10,000 nt of DNA from Paenibacillus sp. FSL H8-0548 (lineage in GTDB: Bacteria; Bacillota; Bacilli; Paenibacillales; Paenibacillaceae): contig NZ_CP152049.1 in the NCBI RefSeq assembly GCF_038630985.1, positions 1 through 10,000 of the forward strand, given 5' to 3'. Positions 7,347 to 10,000 of this stretch are shown piece after piece. A program made the position numbers and the translations under genes. The stretch's first letter is position 1. Each line of letters starts with the position of its first letter. Under the pieces are notes generated by a model. It was not told the origin of the DNA and searched no databases. It saw only the letters and a program-made list of their open reading frames with translations.

Positions 7347-7386
7347 CAAAAGCATGGGCCAAAAAGGTTTATATGCCCGCTTTTTG
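7347..7386 (+). promoter_or_regulatory. Leader hairpin upstream of gyrA, attenuator-like
   Basis: AAAAGC (7348-7353) pairs with GCTTTT (7379-7384), and after a two-base bulge GGGC (7356-7359) pairs with GCCC (7375-7378), around a 15-base loop. The right arm ends in TTTTT, so the GC part followed by Ts resembles a weak intrinsic terminator inside the gyrA leader. It lies about 65 bases before the gyrA start. A regulatory role is inference. Confidence 0.4.
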
Positions 7387-7450
7387 AGAAAGTAATATAA
7401 GAGTTATTGTGATTTAAGAGTAGCTATAGATGGCGTCAGGGAGGTAAATC

Positions 7451-9934
7451 ATGGCGGAAGAACAACGTGTATCTATAAGAGAGCGGGACATTGGTACAGA
7501 GATGCGGGATTCATTTATGGATTACGCAATGAGTATCATTGTAAGCCGTGCTCTTCCCGATGTTAGGGATGGTCTAAAGCCTGTGCATCGTCGTATTTTG
7601 TTTGCAATGTCTGAACTAGGCATGTCACCAGATAAGCCCCACAAGAAATCCGCAAGGATTGTTGGGGAAGTTATCGGTAAGTATCACCCGCATGGTGATA
7701 CAGCTGTATATGAATCCATGGTGCGGATGGCACAGGACTTCTCCATGCGTTATATGCTCGTCGATGGACACGGAAACTTTGGATCGGTTGATGGTGACAG
7801 CGCTGCTGCCATGCGTTATACAGAGGCGCGTCTCTCGAAGATAGCCATGGAGCTATTGCGTGATATCAATAAAGACACAATTGATTTTATACCGAACTAC
7901 GATGGCGAAGAATCAGAGCCAGTGGTTTTGCCAGCCCGCTATCCCAACTTGCTTGTAAACGGAGTTACAGGGATTGCTGTAGGTATGGCTACCAATATTC
8001 CGCCTCATAATCTAAACGAGGTTATTGATGGTGTACAAGCATTAATCGAAAATCCTGATATTACGCCAGTTGAGCTCATGGATTATATTAAGGGCCCGGA
8101 TTTCCCGACCGCTGGTTTTGTAATGGGTCGTCAGGGCATTAGGCAAGCCTATTTAACTGGACGAGGTTCAGTAACGATGCGTGCACGTGCGACAATTGAG
8201 GACAATAACGGCAAAGCTCGTATTATTGTGCATGAGCTGCCTTATCAAGTCATTAAAGCGCGTTTGGTTGAAAAAATTGCAGAGCTGGTTCGTGAGAAGA
8301 AGCTCGAGGGTATCACGGATCTGCGCGATGAATCAGATCGCAATGGTATGCGTGTCGTTATAGAGCTTCGCCGAGATGTGAATCCAAACATCGTGCTGAA
8401 CAATCTCTTCAAGCATACGCAGTTGCAAACAAACTTTGGTATCAATATGCTTGCCCTCGTAAATGGCGAGCCGAAGACGCTTAATATCCGTGACATGCTC
8501 TATCATTATTTGCAGCATCAAATCGTAGTTATTCGTCGACGCACGGAATTTGAGCTGAAGAAGGCTGAAGCTAGAGCCCATATTTTAGAGGGCTTGCGTA
8601 TCGCGCTTGACCATTTGGATGAGGTAATTGCCTTAATCCGTGGATCTCAGACAGCAGACCAAGCACGTGAAGGATTGATTACGAGATTTTCTCTTTCTCA
8701 CGAGCAAGCACAGGCCATTTTGGATATGCGCCTCCAGCGTCTAACTGGACTGGAAAGAGACAAAATTGAAGCGGAATACACAGAGCTTATGCGTAAAATT
8801 GCTGAATATAAGGCTATTCTAGCCGATGAGCAGCTTGTGCTTGATATTATCAGCACAGAGCTTGCAGAGCTGAAGGAACGTTTTGGCGATGAACGACGCA
8901 CGGAGTTAATGGCTAGCGATGAAGAAATTCTGGACGAGGATCTTATTCCACGTGAGGATGTTATCATCTCTATTACCCACTCGGGCTATATCAAGCGTTT
9001 GCCAGTCGGAACTTACCGCAGCCAGAAGCGCGGCGGTAAAGGTGTTGTCGGCATGGGCACGAAGGATGACGATTTCGTCGAGCATCTCTTTGTATCTAAT
9101 ACGCATCATTACCTGTTGTTCTTTACGAACAAAGGAAAGGTGTATAAGCTCAAGGCCTATGAGATTCCTGATCTGAATCGTACTGCGCGTGGAACGCCGA
9201 TTATCAACCTTATTCAAATTGAACAAGGTGAGACGATCAATGCGGTCATCCCTGTGCAGGAATTCGACTCCGAGCATTTCTTGTTCTTTGCTACGAAGCA
9301 AGGGGTTGTCAAAAAGACTCCGCTTGATGATTATGTCAACATCCGTAAGGTCGGCTTAATAGCGATCTCGCTTCGTGAGGATGATGATTTAATAGGCGTG
9401 AAGCTGACTGACGGCAACCAGGAAATTATTATGGGGACGGCTCAAGGGATGTCCATTCGTTACTCAGAGCAGGATGTCCGCTCAATGGGACGTTCCGCGA
9501 CTGGAGTCAAGGGGATTCAACTTGATGATAACGATATCGTTATTGATATGGACGTAATCGTACCAGAGAAGGATATTTTGATTGTAACCTCTAATGGTTA
9601 CGGCAAGAGAACCCCTGTGGTAGACTACCGTATCCAAAATCGCGGCGGTAAAGGAATCAAGACGCTTAACGTAACGGACAAAAACGGACCGATCGTATCC
9701 CTCAAGGTTGTTGAGAACGATGAGGACCTTATGATCATGACCGCATCGGGCACAATGATCCGTACCAGCATGGAAGGCATCTCAACGATGGGCCGGAACA
9801 CGCAGGGGGTAAAACTCATTAATACACGCGAGGACGATACGGTTGCTACGGTTACCCGTGTCGCACGCAGTGAAGAAAATGATGTGCTTGATGAGGATGA
9901 AGAGGTAGAAGGCGGAGAAACACCAATCGAATAA
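7451..9934 (+). CDS. gyrA: DNA gyrase subunit A
   Basis: GyrA cuts and rejoins DNA and wraps it for negative supercoiling. The 827 residues compare with 821 in B. subtilis. The N-terminal breakage-reunion domain has [16 protein letters not shown] (35-50), the quinolone-determining segment [10 protein letters not shown] (79-88) and catalytic Tyr123 in [11 protein letters not shown]. The tower and coiled-coil region ends after [13 protein letters not shown], near 424-436. The C-terminal beta-pinwheel starts near 507 ([11 protein letters not shown]) and has the GyrA box QKRGGKG (525-531), a slight variant of QRRGGKG, plus a related QNRGGKG near 729. An acidic tail (about 807-827) follows, as in many GyrA proteins. 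The ATG at 7451 has AGGGAGGT (7438-7445) 5 bases upstream. It has its own promoter region because the ATP-grasp gene separates it from gyrB. The quinolone-site residue 84 is Thr, where B. subtilis has Ser. Confidence 0.98.
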   Translation: MAEEQRVSIRERDIGTEMRDSFMDYAMSIIVSRALPDVRDGLKPVHRRILFAMSELGMSPDKPHKKSARIVGEVIGKYHPHGDTAVYESMVRMAQDFSMRYMLVDGHGNFGSVDGDSAAAMRYTEARLSKIAMELLRDINKDTIDFIPNYDGEESEPVVLPARYPNLLVNGVTGIAVGMATNIPPHNLNEVIDGVQALIENPDITPVELMDYIKGPDFPTAGFVMGRQGIRQAYLTGRGSVTMRARATIEDNNGKARIIVHELPYQVIKARLVEKIAELVREKKLEGITDLRDESDRNGMRVVIELRRDVNPNIVLNNLFKHTQLQTNFGINMLALVNGEPKTLNIRDMLYHYLQHQIVVIRRRTEFELKKAEARAHILEGLRIALDHLDEVIALIRGSQTADQAREGLITRFSLSHEQAQAILDMRLQRLTGLERDKIEAEYTELMRKIAEYKAILADEQLVLDIISTELAELKERFGDERRTELMASDEEILDEDLIPREDVIISITHSGYIKRLPVGTYRSQKRGGKGVVGMGTKDDDFVEHLFVSNTHHYLLFFTNKGKVYKLKAYEIPDLNRTARGTPIINLIQIEQGETINAVIPVQEFDSEHFLFFATKQGVVKKTPLDDYVNIRKVGLIAISLREDDDLIGVKLTDGNQEIIMGTAQGMSIRYSEQDVRSMGRSATGVKGIQLDDNDIVIDMDVIVPEKDILIVTSNGYGKRTPVVDYRIQNRGGKGIKTLNVTDKNGPIVSLKVVENDEDLMIMTASGTMIRTSMEGISTMGRNTQGVKLINTREDDTVATVTRVARSEENDVLDEDEEVEGGETPIE

Positions 9935-9946
9935 CAATAGTGAATG

Positions 9947-9978
9947 CAGCTGGGGCTAGCATCATAAGGCTCCAGCTG
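9947..9978 (+). other. Hairpin downstream of gyrA without a T-run
   Basis: CAGCTGGGGCT (9947-9957) pairs with GGCTCCAGCTG (9968-9978), eleven pairs including two G-T, with a 10-base loop, 12 bases after the gyrA stop. The bases that follow (ATACATTACTG) contain no T-tract, so it is not a classic intrinsic terminator. It may protect the 3' end or precede a read-through; the window ends 22 bases later. Confidence 0.55.
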
Positions 9979-10000
9979 ATACATTACTGCAAAGCATATT

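Noticed and set aside
8906..9301. 131-codon minus-strand frame inside gyrA
   Set aside because: It is an antisense shadow of the conserved GyrA C-terminal domain with no supporting start signal.
9625..9984. 119-codon minus-strand frame at the end of gyrA
   Set aside because: The Ser-rich stretch is the antisense of the acidic GyrA tail, and no ribosome site is seen; it has no recognisable domain.

Overview
This window is the chromosomal replication-origin neighbourhood of a Gram-positive, spore-forming Firmicute. It starts exactly on the GTG start codon of dnaA, the usual coordinate 1 of a finished genome. Protein sequences and gene order (dnaA, dnaN, yaaA, recF, remB, gyrB, then gyrA) match Bacillus subtilis closely. 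The one departure is a minus-strand YheC/YheD-type ATP-grasp gene between gyrB and gyrA. That gene, the remB homologue and the general sequence style suggest a Paenibacillus-like member of the Paenibacillaceae. This assignment is from recalled protein families, not from a search.

Layout: dnaA (1-1356) is followed by a 228-base gap holding what looks like the unwinding half of oriC. It contains a long inverted repeat carrying three near-consensus DnaA boxes, one perfect DnaA box (TTATCCACA), a C-rich patch, six DnaA-trio-like triplets and an AT-rich stretch. Then come dnaN (1585-2727), the small S4-domain gene yaaA (2767-2982), recF (3010-4119), remB (4151-4402) and gyrB (4449-6359). Gaps from dnaN to gyrB are only 27 to 46 bases and no clear terminator interrupts them, so they probably form one operon. 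An intrinsic terminator follows gyrB. It overlaps the last codons of the convergent YheC/YheD-like gene (6392-7165, minus strand). A 285-base divergent intergenic region follows, with a good extended -10 promoter pointing at gyrA and weaker sporulation-type promoter matches pointing at the ATP-grasp gene. gyrA (7451-9934) fills the rest, followed by a hairpin without a T-run.

How the genes fit together: DnaA opens the origin between dnaA and dnaN; DnaN is the sliding clamp; RecF loads recombination functions at gaps and stalled forks; GyrB and GyrA form DNA gyrase, which removes positive supercoils ahead of the forks. RemB is a small regulator family linked to biofilm matrix control, and YaaA is a small RNA-binding S4 protein. 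All rightward genes are co-directional with the rightward fork; the ATP-grasp gene is the only head-on one.

No new system is evident. The content is highly conserved housekeeping. The points most worth a second look are the origin architecture, the hairpins at the gyrB/ATP-grasp junction and the short, split-in ATP-grasp gene with its regulatory region.
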